64,000 nt of DNA from Nocardioides sp. (GCF_030149505.1 NZ_JASBRN010000047.1:1-64000); one strand, 5' to 3'; shown: positions 32,160 to 40,369, counted from the stretch's first letter. Made by a program: numbers and translations. Notes: generated by a model from the letters alone, not told the origin.

Positions 32160-32476
32160 AGGCCTACGGGCGCTACCACCGGTACGCCGACGCCTACCCG
32201 CTGCGGCTGCACGTCCAGGAGCTGCGCGAGGCCGGGATGGGCCTCAAGACCATCGCCGTGCGCTCGGGCGTCTCCCACGGCGCGCTGTGGAAGCTGATGT
32301 ACGGCAAGCGCCAGCCCGACGGCTCCCAGACGCCGTCGCGGCGGATCCTGCGCGAGACCGCCGAGAAGCTCTACGCCTTCGACCCCGCCTGGTCGACGCC
32401 CCTGCGCCTGGCCGATGGCGCGGTGCTGGACCAGGAGCGGTCGGCCGCGGTGTCACGCGGCACCCCGCGAACGTGA
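32156..32476 (+). CDS. Helix-turn-helix middle part of the split gene
   Basis: 106 residues from TTG 32156, which overlaps the previous stop as TTGA. The product (KAYGRYHRYADAYPLRLHV .. AGMGLKTIAVRSGVSHGALWKLMYG) is a helix-turn-helix module known in actinophage and plasmid proteins as a continuation of the HGTRACYVLDR region. Two alternatives: a real separate cistron by coupled translation, or the middle of a gene broken by two frameshifts. Family knowledge favours the second. Confidence 0.5.
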   Translation: MKAYGRYHRYADAYPLRLHVQELREAGMGLKTIAVRSGVSHGALWKLMYGKRQPDGSQTPSRRILRETAEKLYAFDPAWSTPLRLADGAVLDQERSAAVSRGTPRT

Positions 32477-32700
32477 TCCCGATCGTGCGTGGGGAACGTC
32501 GGCTGACCGTCGCCACGGCCAGCAAGGCCGACGCCCTGTTCGAGGAGCTGTGCATGACGCTGCCGCCGGAGACCACGCGGCCGCAGCGGGTCAGCGCGAC
32601 CCGGGCCCGGCGGTATGCGACGGAACAGGGCTGGGTGCCGCCGCTCGCCCTCGAGGACCTCGACGACGAGGCCACGGTCGCCGAGCTCGACGTCGCATGA
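32473..32700 (+). CDS. C-terminal part of the split helix-turn-helix gene
   Basis: 75 residues from GTG 32473, overlapping the preceding stop as GTGA. The sequence ADALFEELCMTLPP .. RVSATRARRYATEQGWVPPLALEDLDDE is typical of the C-terminal end of actinobacterial phage/plasmid helix-turn-helix proteins that sit near WhiB-like genes. Alone it has no DNA-binding unit. Confidence 0.5.
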   Translation: MIPIVRGERRLTVATASKADALFEELCMTLPPETTRPQRVSATRARRYATEQGWVPPLALEDLDDEATVAELDVA

Positions 32701-32714
32701 GGAGGCCGATCCTG

Positions 32715-33263
32715 GTGGCTGATGACAAGCAGGGTCGATTCGATGCTCCTGGGATGCCGTCGAGCGACGCGGCGTTGTCCAGCTGCGGCCAGTACCGCTA
32801 CCGACTCACCCGCACCTGGCGCCCCGAACAGCCGCGAGCCACGTTCATCATGCTCAACCCGTCCACCGCCGACGCAGAGCACGACGACCCCACGATCCGG
32901 CGCTGCATGGGCTATGCCCGGGACTGGGGCCTGGGCGGCCTGATCGTGGTCAACCTGTACGCCTACCGGGCTACCGATCCCGACGACCTATGGAAGGCCG
33001 CGGACCCCGTCGGCCCGGACAACGACGCGCACCTTCGCGCCGTCCTCGACGCCGCGGCGATCGCGGGAGCCCCGGTGGTGGCGGCCTGGGGCGCGAACGC
33101 ACGCTCCGAGCGCGGTGCTGAGGTGATGCAGTTCGCGGGCGCGGTTACCGCCCTGGGGCTCACGAAGGCAGGGCAGCCCCGACACCCGCTGTACCTGCGC
33201 AAGGACGCCCAGCCGACCCGGTGGGAACCCGTGCTCAACAGCGCAATGGCGACACACGCCTAG
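32715..33263 (+). CDS. DUF1643 domain protein
   Basis: 182 residues from GTG 32715, which has GGAGGC 8 bases upstream; ATG 32697 overlapping the previous stop is the alternative. CGQYRYRLTRTW, FIMLNPSTADAEHDDPTIRRC, VVNLYAYRATDPDDL and VAAWGANA are characteristic of DUF1643, common in phages and mobile elements. Biochemical function unknown. Its stop overlaps the stop of the convergent gene. Confidence 0.85.
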   Translation: MADDKQGRFDAPGMPSSDAALSSCGQYRYRLTRTWRPEQPRATFIMLNPSTADAEHDDPTIRRCMGYARDWGLGGLIVVNLYAYRATDPDDLWKAADPVGPDNDAHLRAVLDAAAIAGAPVVAAWGANARSERGAEVMQFAGAVTALGLTKAGQPRHPLYLRKDAQPTRWEPVLNSAMATHA

Positions 33264-33529
33264 CCACCCTGGCCGGTCCAGTTCGGGTCGACCGGGACCG
33301 GGATCAGGTCCTCCATCCGCAGCCAGTCCATCTTGACGACCGGCTTGAGCGCGGCGTCGTCGTGCCAGACCACGAGCGCCTCCCATCGCCGGCCTTCACG
33401 CTTCCAGTCGAGGATGAGGCCCCGGGACGGCTTGAGCCGGCCGGTGTTCCGGATCAGCACGAACCGCACGTCGCCGTACGGCCGCCACGCGTCGTTCTTC
33501 GGCGGGTTGGCAGACACGTCGGCGCTCAC
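33260..33529 (-). CDS. Small SH3-like protein, paralogue of its upstream neighbour
   Basis: 89 residues from GTG 33529, overlapping the stop of the upstream gene (GTGA). The core GLILDWKREGRRWEALVVW matches GLLLEWRRAGHLWEGRVVY in the next gene, so the two are tandem duplicates that have diverged. Length and strand pattern suggest a small beta-barrel. No family name. It shares a promoter region holding a LexA-type site with its partner. Confidence 0.55.
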   Translation of the reverse strand: MSADVSANPPKNDAWRPYGDVRFVLIRNTGRLKPSRGLILDWKREGRRWEALVVWHDDAALKPVVKMDWLRMEDLIPVPVDPNWTGQGG

Positions 33530-33828
33530 TCGGTGCTGAGCAACTCGGCCGGGATCCACTCCTCGACCGTGGCCCACCGGCCCGGGCGCAGCTGCGCGAC
33601 GTAGACGACCCGTCCCTCCCACAGGTGCCCGGCTCGCCGCCACTCCAGGAGCAGTCCCGGCCGCGGCTGCGACGTGTCGACGGGAACGCTGACCCAACAG
33701 TGACGCCCGGGATGCTCGGGACCAGCGGCAACTGACGGCGGCCGCGATGCGCCGTGACCGGTGTGGTCGACGCGCACGCGATCCTTCAAGGGGATGCCTG
33801 CCCCGCGCCCGTAACCGCCGCCCGCCAT
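33526..33828 (-). CDS. Small SH3-like protein, first of a tandem pair
   Basis: 100 residues from ATG 33828. The N-terminal 45 residues are Gly/Arg/His-rich and unlike the partner; the C-terminal part (RPGLLLEWRRAGHLWEGRVV .. WATVEEWIPAELL) is shared with it. The ATG lies 8 bases after a TAGGTGTC on its own strand and 14 bases from a LexA-like palindrome, so the transcript is probably very short-leadered and damage regulated. Confidence 0.55.
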   Translation of the reverse strand: MAGGGYGRGAGIPLKDRVRVDHTGHGASRPPSVAAGPEHPGRHCWVSVPVDTSQPRPGLLLEWRRAGHLWEGRVVYVAQLRPGRWATVEEWIPAELLSTE

Positions 33829-33841
33829 GACACCTAGGGTA

Positions 33842-33853
33842 GAACAAGTGTTC
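33842..33853. promoter_or_regulatory. LexA/SOS-box-like palindrome GAAC-AAGT-GTTC
   Basis: Perfect GAAC-N4-GTTC palindrome, flanked on the right by GA, matching the actinobacterial LexA-box core (CGAAC-N4-GTTCG). It sits between the divergent genes starting at 33828 (-) and 33903 (+), overlapping the expected -35/-10 zones, so both directions may be induced by DNA damage. Confidence 0.65.
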
Positions 33854-33902
33854 GAAGGCTGAACCGACCTCTTGTGTCGGCCGAGTGCCGTAGTTTCGGG
33901 CC

Positions 33903-34658
33903 ATGAGCAGTCAGGGCCGTGCGGCGATTCGGTTCACCTTGAACGGTCAGCGCCACGAGCTGACGCGCGAGGACGTCGAGGCTCGCCTGGTCGACGTTGC
34001 CCCGGACGCGATCCGCAAGCATGCGGTGAGGGTCAACGACACATGGTTCCCGGCCGTCCAGGCCTTCGAGGTTGCCACGGGCATCCCGCGCTCGGAGTTC
34101 ATCTCCCACACCGCGCGCCGGCATCTGGCCGCGCTGGGGTTCGAGGTCGCCGGCGACGTCGAACCACGCACGACGCCGTTGCCCGCCGGCGCTGCCCCTC
34201 CGGTGCCTGCTACGCCGGCCGCGCGACCTGCCGCTGCGGCCCCAGTGGAGCTCGGAGCAGGGGAGTGGCACACCGAGGCGAACGTCCAGGCCGCCCTGGT
34301 CACCGCCCTGGCCGGCGAGGGCTGGCGCATCCTCTCGGTGGCCAACACCGCCACCAAGGAGCACGGCGACGTCATCGCCTCCCGCGATGGCCGCACCGTC
34401 GGCGTGGAGGTCAAGGGATTCCCCAGCCGCAGCTACGCCGACCCCGCACGGGCCGGCGAGGCCAAGCGCACCAGCCCGAGCACCCAGGCCGGCCACTGGT
34501 ACTCGCAAGCTGTCCTGGCCGCGATGCGGCTCCGCGGCAAGGAGCCCAGCTGGGGCAGCGTGATCGCCCTGCCGGACTTCCCCCGCTACCGCGACCTGCA
34601 CGCCGAGACCGCTGGGTCGCAACGCGCAAGGTGCCGTGGCCAACTTTTGGCGCATTGA
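33903..34658 (+). CDS. Restriction-endonuclease-fold protein, C-terminally truncated
   Basis: 251 residues. N-terminal small domain (1-85), Ala/Pro linker (about 90-118), then a PD-(D/E)XK-like domain: TEANVQAALVTALAGEGW, HGDVIASRDGRTVGVEVKGF (Asp and Glu-Val-Lys), a GHWYSQAVLAAM helix and VIALPDFPRYRDLHAET. The usual continuation of this last strand-helix is absent: after ET the frame runs into AGSQRARCRGQLLAH and stops, so the gene looks cut by a rearrangement at about 34,610. A damage-inducible nuclease role is inferred from the LexA-like site upstream. Confidence 0.6.
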   Translation: MSSQGRAAIRFTLNGQRHELTREDVEARLVDVAPDAIRKHAVRVNDTWFPAVQAFEVATGIPRSEFISHTARRHLAALGFEVAGDVEPRTTPLPAGAAPPVPATPAARPAAAAPVELGAGEWHTEANVQAALVTALAGEGWRILSVANTATKEHGDVIASRDGRTVGVEVKGFPSRSYADPARAGEAKRTSPSTQAGHWYSQAVLAAMRLRGKEPSWGSVIALPDFPRYRDLHAETAGSQRARCRGQLLAH

Positions 34659-34689
34659 CGTGTGAGTCGACTCCCGCGGCGGGCCCCCG

Positions 34690-34958
34690 CCCGGCGGCGG
34701 GCAAGGTGGCGTTTGTCGGCTGCGCGGTCCCGCCTGTCTGCCGCGTGGTCTCGTTCGTCGGAGGCACGGTCCGCCGCGCGTCCACGAGGGGTCCGGTTGG
34801 GGCACCTCGCGGTGGTTCGCCGCGCGGACACGCTCGTCGGCTTCACTGTCTCGTTCGTCCGCGGTGGGGTCGCGCCGGTCAGCGACTCTCGATCCGCACA
34901 GCTGGCGGGTAGTACACCGCCGAGCCGGCCCGCCGTCGGTGTCGGGAGCCGGGTGCAC
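34690..34958 (-). pseudogene. Degraded gene with ADxRD/ADERD charged repeats
   Basis: On the minus strand two frames carry the same type of short repeat: VADRRDPTADERDSEADERV, then after a one-base shift near 34,790 RAADRASDERDHAADRRDRA. The repeat resembles Asp/Glu/Arg coiled-coil linkers of some actinobacterial sensor proteins. No start, no flanking domain: a fragment left between the truncated nuclease gene and the IclR gene. It is the only content seen in this 310-base gap. Confidence 0.4.
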
Positions 34959-34968
34959 GAGACTTCAG

Positions 34969-35721
34969 CTACGAATGCGACAGCTCGCGGGTGATGCCCG
35001 CCGTCGCGACGCTCAACGCGGCAAACAGCCGCTGCCTGGCGTGACGCAGGGAAGGCACGACAACGCCCAGTGCGGCCACCACCTCACGACTCGAATCACG
35101 AACGGGAACGGCGACGGAGCATGCCCCGAGCGTCATCTCCTCCTGCGTCGTGGCATAGCCGTCCTTGATCACGCGATCGAGCTGGCGTGCAATCGTCCCC
35201 GGCGCGACGACCGTGTACGGCGTGTGGCGGCTGAGGCCGGCGAGCACGCGTTGCTGCACGTCGGCGGGCGAGTGGGCGAGTAGGACCTTGCCGACTCCGG
35301 TCGCGTGCATCGGCAGTCGCGATCCGACGCGGCTGACCACCGGGACGGACGTGACGCCCGACAGGCGGTCGAGGTACAGGACTGCGTCGCCGTCCCGCTC
35401 CGCGAGGTGCACGGTCGCGCGCGTCGCCGCTTGGAGGTCCTGCAGGAAGGGTGCGGCCACCTCGCGAAGTCCCGTCTGCACGGGCGCCAGCAGGCCGATG
35501 TCCCAAATCAGGCGGCCGACGGTGTAGTAGCCGGCCGTGTCGCGGTCGAGCGCGCCTGTGGCAACAAGCCGGCGAAGGATGCGCAGGGCTGTTGGCGGTG
35601 TGAGACCACTGCGCGTCGCGAGGTCGGCCAGTCGCAGCCGTTGGTGGCGTTCATCGAAGGCGGCGAGCACGGCAACGGTGCGGTCGACCAGAGACGCTCC
35701 CGGTGCCGACCCTCCCGCCAT
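34969..35721 (-). CDS. IclR-family transcriptional regulator of the pob/pca operon
   Basis: 250 residues from ATG 35721 (GTG 35739 also possible). N-terminal winged helix-turn-helix (about 12-70, LADLATRSGLTPPTALRILR) and C-terminal IclR ligand domain (about 80-245; PMHATGVGKVLLA, ATTQEEMTLGACSVAVPV). IclR proteins such as PcaR, PobR and PcaU control protocatechuate and 4-hydroxybenzoate genes. It is divergent from pobA with only about 70 bases between starts, so direct control of that operon is likely. Which aromatic acid it senses cannot be read from the sequence. Confidence 0.85.
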   Translation of the reverse strand: MAGGSAPGASLVDRTVAVLAAFDERHQRLRLADLATRSGLTPPTALRILRRLVATGALDRDTAGYYTVGRLIWDIGLLAPVQTGLREVAAPFLQDLQAATRATVHLAERDGDAVLYLDRLSGVTSVPVVSRVGSRLPMHATGVGKVLLAHSPADVQQRVLAGLSRHTPYTVVAPGTIARQLDRVIKDGYATTQEEMTLGACSVAVPVRDSSREVVAALGVVVPSLRHARQRLFAALSVATAGITRELSHS

Positions 35722-35791
35722 GACGGGATCGTATTCCACTCAGTGACATTCAGGTGGTGACGGGTGTCGCGCCGCTCCCTACGGTCGCGGC

Positions 35792-37003
35792 ATGACCAGT
35801 ACCCGAACCCAGGTCGCGATCGTCGGCGGCGGACCGGCGGGCCTGATGCTCTCCCACCTGCTGGACCGCGCCGGCGTTGACAGTGTGGTCATGGACAACC
35901 GGGCAGTCGAGGAGATCCGCACCACCCACCGGGCGGGCATCCTCGAGCGCGACAGCGTGCGCTTGCTCGCCGAGACCGGCGTCTACGAGGCTGGCCGCGA
36001 GGGCGTCATCACCGACGGAGATCGGCATGGCGGCATCTACCTCCGCTTCGGCGGGGAGAGCCATCACATCGACTTCGAGGAGCTCGTCGGCGCCTCGGTA
36101 TGGCTCTACCCGCAGACGGATGTCTTCGTCGACCTCCACGCGGCCCGGGTGCGCGACGGCGGCGACGTGCGCTACGGCATCAGCGGCACCGCGGTCCGCG
36201 ACCTCGGCGGCGACCTTCCCCGGGTGACGTACGACGACGCAGAAGGCGTACCGCACGAGGTGAGCGCCGATCTCGTCGTTGGCGCCGACGGCTCCCGCTC
36301 GATCTGTCGCGACCTCGTCGCGCAGCGGGAGCCCGGCCACCGCCGCCACTTCCGCGAGTACCCGTTCGCCTGGTTCGGGATCCTGTGCGAGGCGCCGAGG
36401 TCGAGCCCTGAGCTCGTCTACGCGCGCTCCGACCGTGGCTTCGCGCTGATCAGCCAGCGCACCGACTCGGTCCAGCGGATGTACTTCCAGTGTGACCCGT
36501 CCGAGGACGCGAGCTCGTGGTCCGACGACCGGATCTGGAGCGAGCTGCAGGCCCGGCTCGCCGGGTCGGACGGGTTCCAGCTCAAGGAGGGCAGGGTGAT
36601 CGAGCGCACGGTGCTCCCGTTCCGGTCCTTCGTGCAGACCCCCATGCACAGTGGGCGCCTCCTGCTCGCCGGCGATGCCGCGCACACTGTGCCCCCGACA
36701 GGCGCCAAGGGGCTCAACCTCGCGCTCGCCGACACCCGGGTGCTGGCCGAGGTCGTGGAGCAGGCCCTGCGCAAGGACGACCTCGAGGTGCTCGCCAGCT
36801 ACACCCAGCGTGCCCTCGCCCGCGTCTGGAAGGCGCAGCACTTCTCCTACTGGATGACCACGATGCTCCACCGGGCCCCGGGCGAGGAGGCGCACCGCGG
36901 CTTCGACGAGCTGCGCCAACTCGGGGAGCTCACCAGCCTGGTCTCGTCCGAGGCCGGCTCCACCTACCTCGCGGAGGGATACACCGGATGGCCGACGGCA
37001 TGA
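35792..37003 (+). CDS. pobA: 4-hydroxybenzoate 3-monooxygenase
   Basis: 403 residues, class A flavoprotein hydroxylase converting 4-hydroxybenzoate to protocatechuate with NAD(P)H and oxygen. FAD-binding GGGPAG at 12-17, GADGSR near 163-168, and LLAGDAAHTVPPTGAKGLN at about 290-308, the last closely matching PobA. Length agrees with characterised PobA (about 390-400). It leads the pca operon, supplying the ring-cleavage substrate. The stop overlaps an in-frame ATG of the next gene. Confidence 0.92.
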   Translation: MTSTRTQVAIVGGGPAGLMLSHLLDRAGVDSVVMDNRAVEEIRTTHRAGILERDSVRLLAETGVYEAGREGVITDGDRHGGIYLRFGGESHHIDFEELVGASVWLYPQTDVFVDLHAARVRDGGDVRYGISGTAVRDLGGDLPRVTYDDAEGVPHEVSADLVVGADGSRSICRDLVAQREPGHRRHFREYPFAWFGILCEAPRSSPELVYARSDRGFALISQRTDSVQRMYFQCDPSEDASSWSDDRIWSELQARLAGSDGFQLKEGRVIERTVLPFRSFVQTPMHSGRLLLAGDAAHTVPPTGAKGLNLALADTRVLAEVVEQALRKDDLEVLASYTQRALARVWKAQHFSYWMTTMLHRAPGEEAHRGFDELRQLGELTSLVSSEAGSTYLAEGYTGWPTA

Positions 37004-37791
37004 CCACCGAGCGCGACCCGGCGACCGGGCTGGAGCGGCAGCCGGTGATCGACGAGGAGATCCGGGAGACGTCGCACAAGTACGACGTCGCCGGCTTCGA
37101 GGAGCTGCAGCCGCGGCGCGACTACCCGCCGTACCGCTCCTCGCTGCTGCGCCACCCGACCAAGGACCTCCAGCAGGTCGACCCGGAGGGGATCGAGTTG
37201 TGGGCACCGGTGTTCGGCCGCCGCGACGTCGGTGAGCTGGAGTCGGACCTGACGATCCAGCGGGGCGGCGAGCCGATCGGCGCGCGCATCGTGGTGACCG
37301 GCCGCGTCGTCGACGGCGAGGGCCGCCCGGTGCGCCACCAGCTCGTCGAGGTGTGGCAGGCAAATGCGGGCGGCCGCTACATCCACCAGCGCGACCAGCA
37401 CCCCTCGCCCCTCGACCCGCACTTCACCGGCATGGGCCGGTGCCTCACCGACGCCGAGGGCCGCTACCGGTTCACCACGATCAAGCCGGGCCCCTATCCG
37501 TGGCGCAACCACCACAACGCCTGGCGGCCGGCCCACATCCACTTCTCGGTCTTCGGGACCGACTTCACCCAGCGGCTGGTGACCCAGATGTACTTCCCCG
37601 GGGACCCGCTCTTCGCCCTCGACCCGATCTACCAGTCAATCGTCGATCCGCGGGCCCGCGAGCGCCTCGTCGCGACCTACGACCACGACCTGACCCAACA
37701 CCAGTGGGCCACGGGTTACCGGTGGGACATAGTGCTCACCGGGACGCACCGCACCCCGCTCGAGTCCGACTTCGAGGAGGACCAGTCGTGA
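36988..37791 (+). CDS. pcaH: Protocatechuate 3,4-dioxygenase beta subunit
   Basis: 267 residues from ATG 36988, chosen for its GGAGGG nine bases upstream; ATG 37000 overlapping the pobA stop is the alternative. Intradiol dioxygenase with Fe(III) ligands visible as Tyr170 in GPYPW and His183/His185 in RPAHIHF, the remaining Tyr lying nearby upstream. An N-terminal PcaH region (RDYPPYRSSLLRHPT) precedes the dioxygenase core. With PcaG it opens protocatechuate to 3-carboxy-cis,cis-muconate. Confidence 0.93.
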   Translation: MADGMTTERDPATGLERQPVIDEEIRETSHKYDVAGFEELQPRRDYPPYRSSLLRHPTKDLQQVDPEGIELWAPVFGRRDVGELESDLTIQRGGEPIGARIVVTGRVVDGEGRPVRHQLVEVWQANAGGRYIHQRDQHPSPLDPHFTGMGRCLTDAEGRYRFTTIKPGPYPWRNHHNAWRPAHIHFSVFGTDFTQRLVTQMYFPGDPLFALDPIYQSIVDPRARERLVATYDHDLTQHQWATGYRWDIVLTGTHRTPLESDFEEDQS

Positions 37792-38327
37792 CTGCCACCC
37801 CGACGCCGATCCCGACGGCGGGCCAGACGGTCGGGCCGTTCTTCCACTTCGCGCTGACCTACGACGGCGACAGCGAGCTGGTGCCGCGAGGTGCCCCCGG
37901 ATCCGTGCGCCTCCACGGCACCGTCACCGACGGCGCCGGGGAGCCGGTGCCGGATGCGCTCCTCGAGCTGTGGCAGGCCGACGAGTCGGGTGCGGTCGTG
38001 CAGCGGGCCGGCTCGCTGGGGCGCGACGGCTGGACCTTCACCGGCTTCGGGCGCAGTGCAACCGACGCCGAGGGCCGCTACTCCTTCACCACGCTGGTGC
38101 CGGGGGAGGCCGCGCCGTTCTTCGCGATCGCCGTCTTCGCCCGCGGCCTGACCCACCGCCTGTTCACTCGCGCCTACCTTCCCGGCGCGAGCGACGCGCT
38201 GCTCGAGCGGCTGGACCCCGCGCGCCGGGCGACGCTCCTCGCAGCCGCCGACGCCGACGGCCTCGTCTTCGACGTACGCCTCCAGGGCGACGGTGAGACC
38301 GTCTTCCTCGACTTCGGCGATGAGTGA
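37788..38327 (+). CDS. pcaG: Protocatechuate 3,4-dioxygenase alpha subunit
   Basis: 179 residues from GTG 37788 (GAGGAGG upstream, 4-base overlap with pcaH). PTAGQTVGPFFHFAL and the beta-sandwich core (LLELWQADESG, GFGRSATDAEGRYSF, FAIAVFARGLTHRLFTRAYLP) mark the non-catalytic subunit, which lacks the iron-binding histidine pair. It completes the PcaHG heteromer. Confidence 0.92.
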   Translation: MTATPTPIPTAGQTVGPFFHFALTYDGDSELVPRGAPGSVRLHGTVTDGAGEPVPDALLELWQADESGAVVQRAGSLGRDGWTFTGFGRSATDAEGRYSFTTLVPGEAAPFFAIAVFARGLTHRLFTRAYLPGASDALLERLDPARRATLLAAADADGLVFDVRLQGDGETVFLDFGDE

Positions 38328-39282
38328 GCTCTTCTGGCCCGGTGACTCCCGGGCTGCTGACCTCTTCACTGACGCCGCCTTCGTCGCGGCGATGGTGCGC
38401 GTGGAGGAGGCCTGGGCCGGCACCGAGCTCGTCGTCCCCGACGTGCGCCTCGACGCCGAACCCGGCGGCAACGCGGTGATCCAGCTCGTCGCGGCGCTGT
38501 CGGAAGCCAACCCGGTCGTCGACGTCCACTCTGGGCTCACCAGCCAGGACGTCGTCGACACCGCCGTGGTCCTGATGCTGCGCGACGCCGTGCAGGAGGT
38601 GCGCCGCCACCTCGCCGCCGCCCTCGGCGCGCTCGACCACCTCGCGGAGTCCCACGGCGTCACCCCGATGGTCGGCCGCACCCTGACCCAGTGGGCGCTG
38701 CCCATCACCTTCGGCGACAAGGTCTCCTCGTGGCGACGAGGGTTCGCCGACGCCGACGACGACCTCGCCGGGCTGGTCTACCCCGTCCAGTGCGGCGGCC
38801 CGGTCGGCACCACCCGCGATGGCCGGCTCGCGGCACGCCTAGGCCTCGCCGACGTGCCGGCCTGGCACACCGACCGCCGACCCCTCACCCGAGCCGCCGA
38901 TGCGCTCACCGCCACCACCGATGCCTGCGGGCGCGTCGCGCGCGACGTCCTCGAGCTCTCCCGCCCAGAGATCGGCGAGCTGTCCGAGTCGACCGGCGGG
39001 GGGTCGTCGTCGATGCCTCACAAGGCCAACCCGGTGCTTTCGGTGCTGGTGCGCCGGGCCGCCCTGACCGCGCCCCACCTGCTCGCCAACCTGCACCTGT
39101 GCGCGGCCGACCAGGTCGACGAGCGCGCCGACGGCGCTTGGCACGCGGAGTGGGACACGCTGCGCCTGCTGGTGCGGCGCACGACGGTGGCCACCAGCCA
39201 GGTCGCGGACCTCCTCAGCGGGCTCCGGGTCCACGAGGACCGGATGGCCGCCAACCTCGCGGCGGCGGAGGCGGCCCGGTGA
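38320..39282 (+). CDS. pcaB: 3-carboxy-cis,cis-muconate cycloisomerase
   Basis: 320 residues from ATG 38320, overlapping pcaG by 8 bases. Member of the fumarase/aspartase superfamily: the signature GSSSMPHKANP is at 228-238 and LTSQDVVDTAVVL near 68-80. It converts 3-carboxymuconate to 4-carboxymuconolactone. It is shorter than most PcaB proteins (350-450 residues), ending soon after the long helical bundle, so the C-terminal domain is reduced or missing; the catalytic signatures are intact. Confidence 0.9.
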   Translation: MSELFWPGDSRAADLFTDAAFVAAMVRVEEAWAGTELVVPDVRLDAEPGGNAVIQLVAALSEANPVVDVHSGLTSQDVVDTAVVLMLRDAVQEVRRHLAAALGALDHLAESHGVTPMVGRTLTQWALPITFGDKVSSWRRGFADADDDLAGLVYPVQCGGPVGTTRDGRLAARLGLADVPAWHTDRRPLTRAADALTATTDACGRVARDVLELSRPEIGELSESTGGGSSSMPHKANPVLSVLVRRAALTAPHLLANLHLCAADQVDERADGAWHAEWDTLRLLVRRTTVATSQVADLLSGLRVHEDRMAANLAAAEAAR

Positions 39283-40016
39283 CCACCCTCGTGCTCGGCC
39301 CCTCGCTCGGCACGACGGCGGCCACCTGTTGGGGGCCCGTGACCCGGCTGCTCGGGTGGGACCTCGACGTCGTCGCACTCGAACTGCCAGGGCACGGCGG
39401 CGACACCTCACCGGTCCCCGAAGCCCTCACCGTTGCTGCCCTGGCCGAGCGGGTCCTCGCCTTGGTGAAGGGCCCCTTCCTCTACGCCGGCGACTCCATC
39501 GGCGGCCAGGTGGGGCTCCAGCTCCTCCTCGACGCGCCCGACCGGGTGCTCGGCGCGGTGCTGTGCTGCACCGGCGCGCGCATCGGCACCCCGGAGTCAT
39601 GGGCTGAGCGCATCGCCCAGGTGCGCGCCTCCGGCACGGCCTCGCTGGTCGCCGCGACCGCGAGCCGCTGGTTCGGCCCCACCTTCATCGAGCGCCACCC
39701 CCACCGTGCCTCCGCGCTGTTGCACGCGCTGCGCGACACCGACCCGACCGGCTACGCGGCCCTCTGCCACGCGCTCGCCGCGTTCGACGTGACCGACCGC
39801 CTCGGCGAGATCTCCGCGCCGGTCATCGCGGTCGCCGGCGCGCACGACGCGGTCTGTTCGCCGGAGCTCGTGGGTCAGGTCGCCGCCGGAGTGCAGCGGG
39901 GACGCCTGGTGGTCCTCGACGACGTCGCCCACCAGGCGCCGGCCGAGGCGCCCGAACGAGTCGCCGAGATTATTCGATCTCTCGCCGAGCAGATACAGGA
40001 AGAAGGCCGACGATGA
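39279..40016 (+). CDS. pcaD: 3-oxoadipate enol-lactonase (alpha/beta hydrolase)
   Basis: 245 residues from GTG 39279. Alpha/beta hydrolase with nucleophile Ser73 in AGDSIGGQ, an acidic residue in AGAHDAVC and a histidine in DDVAHQAP. In this operon order it fits PcaD, hydrolysing 3-oxoadipate enol-lactone to 3-oxoadipate. In many actinomycetes PcaD and PcaC are fused as PcaL; here they are separate, with overlapping stop and start. Confidence 0.88.
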   Translation: MTTLVLGPSLGTTAATCWGPVTRLLGWDLDVVALELPGHGGDTSPVPEALTVAALAERVLALVKGPFLYAGDSIGGQVGLQLLLDAPDRVLGAVLCCTGARIGTPESWAERIAQVRASGTASLVAATASRWFGPTFIERHPHRASALLHALRDTDPTGYAALCHALAAFDVTDRLGEISAPVIAVAGAHDAVCSPELVGQVAAGVQRGRLVVLDDVAHQAPAEAPERVAEIIRSLAEQIQEEGRR

Positions 40017-40369
40017 CAAAGTACGACGACGGGATGGTCGTCCGGCGTGAGGTGCTCGGCGACGAGCACGTCGACCGCGCCACGGCCGACACCACCGGCC
40101 TCGACCAAGACTTCCAAGCGATGATCACGGAGTACGCCTGGGGCACCGTCTGGACTCGCCCGGGACTCGACCGGCGCAGCCGGTCCCTCATCACCATCAC
40201 TGCGCTCGTCGCGCGCGGGCACCACGAGGAGCTGGCGATGCACCTCAAGGCGGCGATCCGCAACGGGGTCACCCGTGACGAGATCCAGGAGACCTTGCTG
40301 CAGACCGCCATCTACTGCGGCGTACCCGACGCCAACACAGCGTTCCGCATCGCCAAGGAGGTCCTGTGA
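40013..40369 (+). CDS. pcaC: 4-carboxymuconolactone decarboxylase
   Basis: 118 residues. A CMD-family protein with RSLITITALVARGHHEELAMH and a GVTRDEIQETLLQTAIYCG helix, matching PcaC in length and sequence pattern. It decarboxylates 4-carboxymuconolactone to the enol-lactone. ATG 40013 overlaps the pcaD stop (ATGA) and follows GAAGAAGG. Confidence 0.92.
   Translation: MTKYDDGMVVRREVLGDEHVDRATADTTGLDQDFQAMITEYAWGTVWTRPGLDRRSRSLITITALVARGHHEELAMHLKAAIRNGVTRDEIQETLLQTAIYCGVPDANTAFRIAKEVL

Noticed and set aside
33872..34912. 346-codon plus-strand frame covering the nuclease-like gene
   Set aside because: Its composition is shadow-like; the 33903 frame carries the recognisable Glu-Val-Lys domain.
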